Under the pieces are notes generated by a model that made no database searches, was not told the origin of the DNA, and worked only from the letters and a program-made list of their open reading frames with translations. The translations under genes were made by a program, and so were the position numbers. Below are positions 5,945-6,660 of a stretch of DNA of 6,660 nt, in pieces. The stretch is taken from the NCBI GenBank assembly GCA_013817655.1, contig JACDCJ010000114.1, positions 1 to 6,660 on the forward strand, in the 5' to 3' direction. Each line of letters begins with the position of its first letter. Position 1 is the first letter of the stretch. Origin of the DNA: Actinosomnolentus pattersoniae (SeqCode) (GTDB taxonomy: Bacteria > Actinomycetota > UBA4738).

Positions 5945-6660
5945 CTACAGGTAGCTGCGCACGTCCCAGAGCTCCGGATAGAACTTCTTCTCCAGCGTCG
6001 TCCGCAGGTACGAGACGCCGCTCGAACCTCCGGTGCCGGTCTTCGCCCCGATCTGCCGCTCGACCATCAGGACGTGCCGCAAGCGCCAGACCGAGAACAG
6101 CTCGTCGTGGTCGAGGAGCGACTCTGCGGTGTAGAAGATCTCGGCGTGCCCTTCCGGATCTCGCATCACGGCGAGGAGGCTCTCGCGCCGCACCGGCTCG
6201 TCCCCCGCCGGCATGGGAAGGCCGTTCGCCTCGAGGAGATGACAGAACGCGTCCCAGAGCGTGGGCTCCGCCAAGCGGCGATCCAGCCGCGCCCGCTCCT
6301 CATCCGTCTCACCCAGATGCCGCAGCAGCCCCGGCTCCTTGAGCCCCGACAGGAACTCGATCTCGCGGAACTGCACCGACTGGAATCCGCTCGCCGGCGC
6401 GAGGTTGTGGCGAAACTCGAGGAAGTCCTGGGGGGTCATGGTCTCGATGACGAAGATGTGCTGCGTCATCACCTTCTCGATGGAATGCACGCGTCCCAGG
6501 AGGTGACGGGCGCGGTGCGTGTCCCCCCGGTAAAGCAACTCCCGGATCGACTCGAGCTCGAACAGGATCTGCTTGAACCACAGCTCGTAGGCCTGGTGCA
6601 GGACGACGAACAGCAGCTCGTCGTGCGCGGGCGGGTCGGAGAGGAGCGTCTGGATCGAGA
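5945..6660 (-). CDS. kynA: Tryptophan 2,3-dioxygenase, N-terminus cut off by window edge
   Basis: This cytosolic haem enzyme opens the indole ring of L-tryptophan with O2 to give N-formylkynurenine, the first step of the kynurenine pathway to anthranilate or to NAD. The frame is open from the right edge to TAG at 5945-5947, giving 237 residues. Family proteins are about 280 long, so roughly 40 N-terminal residues are missing. Numbering from the first complete codon in the window: DELLFVVLHQAYELWFKQI contains the active-site histidine H21; PASGFQSVQFREIEFLSG contains the substrate-binding arginine R98; WRLRHVLMVERQIG contains the axial haem ligand H195; and GTGGSSGVSYL (208-218) is the substrate-contacting loop. 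All key residues are present. The gene lies upstream of the Uma2 gene on the same strand. No kynureninase or formamidase gene is visible, though one could lie beyond the right edge. Confidence 0.95.
   Translation of the reverse strand, partial: SIQTLLSDPPAHDELLFVVLHQAYELWFKQILFELESIRELLYRGDTHRARHLLGRVHSIEKVMTQHIFVIETMTPQDFLEFRHNLAPASGFQSVQFREIEFLSGLKEPGLLRHLGETDEERARLDRRLAEPTLWDAFCHLLEANGLPMPAGDEPVRRESLLAVMRDPEGHAEIFYTAESLLDHDELFSVWRLRHVLMVERQIGAKTGTGGSSGVSYLRTTLEKKFYPELWDVRSYL

Noticed and set aside
5263..6342. A 359-codon open frame on the plus strand opposite the Uma2 and dioxygenase genes
   Set aside because: It runs antisense to two well-supported genes and ends in Arg/Pro/Ser-rich low-complexity sequence typical of shadows.

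Overview
This looks like a chromosomal piece of a high-GC bacterium. G or C fills most third codon positions, GTG starts are common, and long spurious open frames run in other frames. The respiratory proteins, especially NuoI, NuoH and NuoB, have the look of the shorter, second nuo cluster that I remember from actinobacteria such as streptomycetes. Actinomycetota is my best guess, but the phylum is an inference and a search could change it. Every supported gene lies on the minus strand, so the transcription order runs from high to low coordinates.

Layout in transcription order: a tryptophan 2,3-dioxygenase gene entering from the right edge (5945-6660, N-terminus missing); a Uma2-family (DUF820) nuclease-like gene (5329-5892); a 90-base gap with a possible extended -10 promoter and a short direct repeat; then a compact complex I operon nuoA (4873-5238), nuoB (4376-4873), nuoC (3889-4410), nuoH (2867-3892), nuoI (2018-2863), nuoJ (1467-2021), nuoK (1162-1470) and nuoL (1-1168, running off the left edge). 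The nuo genes overlap by 1 to 35 bases or are 3 bases apart, so they are probably translated in a coupled way from one transcript. nuoM and nuoN are expected just beyond the left edge.

Together the nuo genes encode most of the membrane arm (A, H, J, K, L) plus the connecting subunits B, C and I, which carry the terminal iron-sulfur clusters N2, N6a and N6b. The striking point is what is missing. nuoD, nuoE, nuoF and nuoG would normally lie between nuoC and nuoH, but here the nuoC stop and nuoH start overlap in GTGA. Lack of the NADH module (E, F, G) is known from many 11-subunit complexes. Lack of nuoD, which forms the quinone pocket with NuoB, is less usual and implies that NuoD is encoded elsewhere. 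A second oddity is a roughly 110-residue C-terminal extension on NuoI: an Ala/Pro-rich linker ending in a charged, probably helical tail.

The tryptophan dioxygenase and Uma2 genes have no evident mechanistic link to complex I. I see no RNA genes, CRISPR arrays, insertion sequences or convincing terminators. I found no wholly new system; the D-less cluster and the NuoI tail are the best leads.
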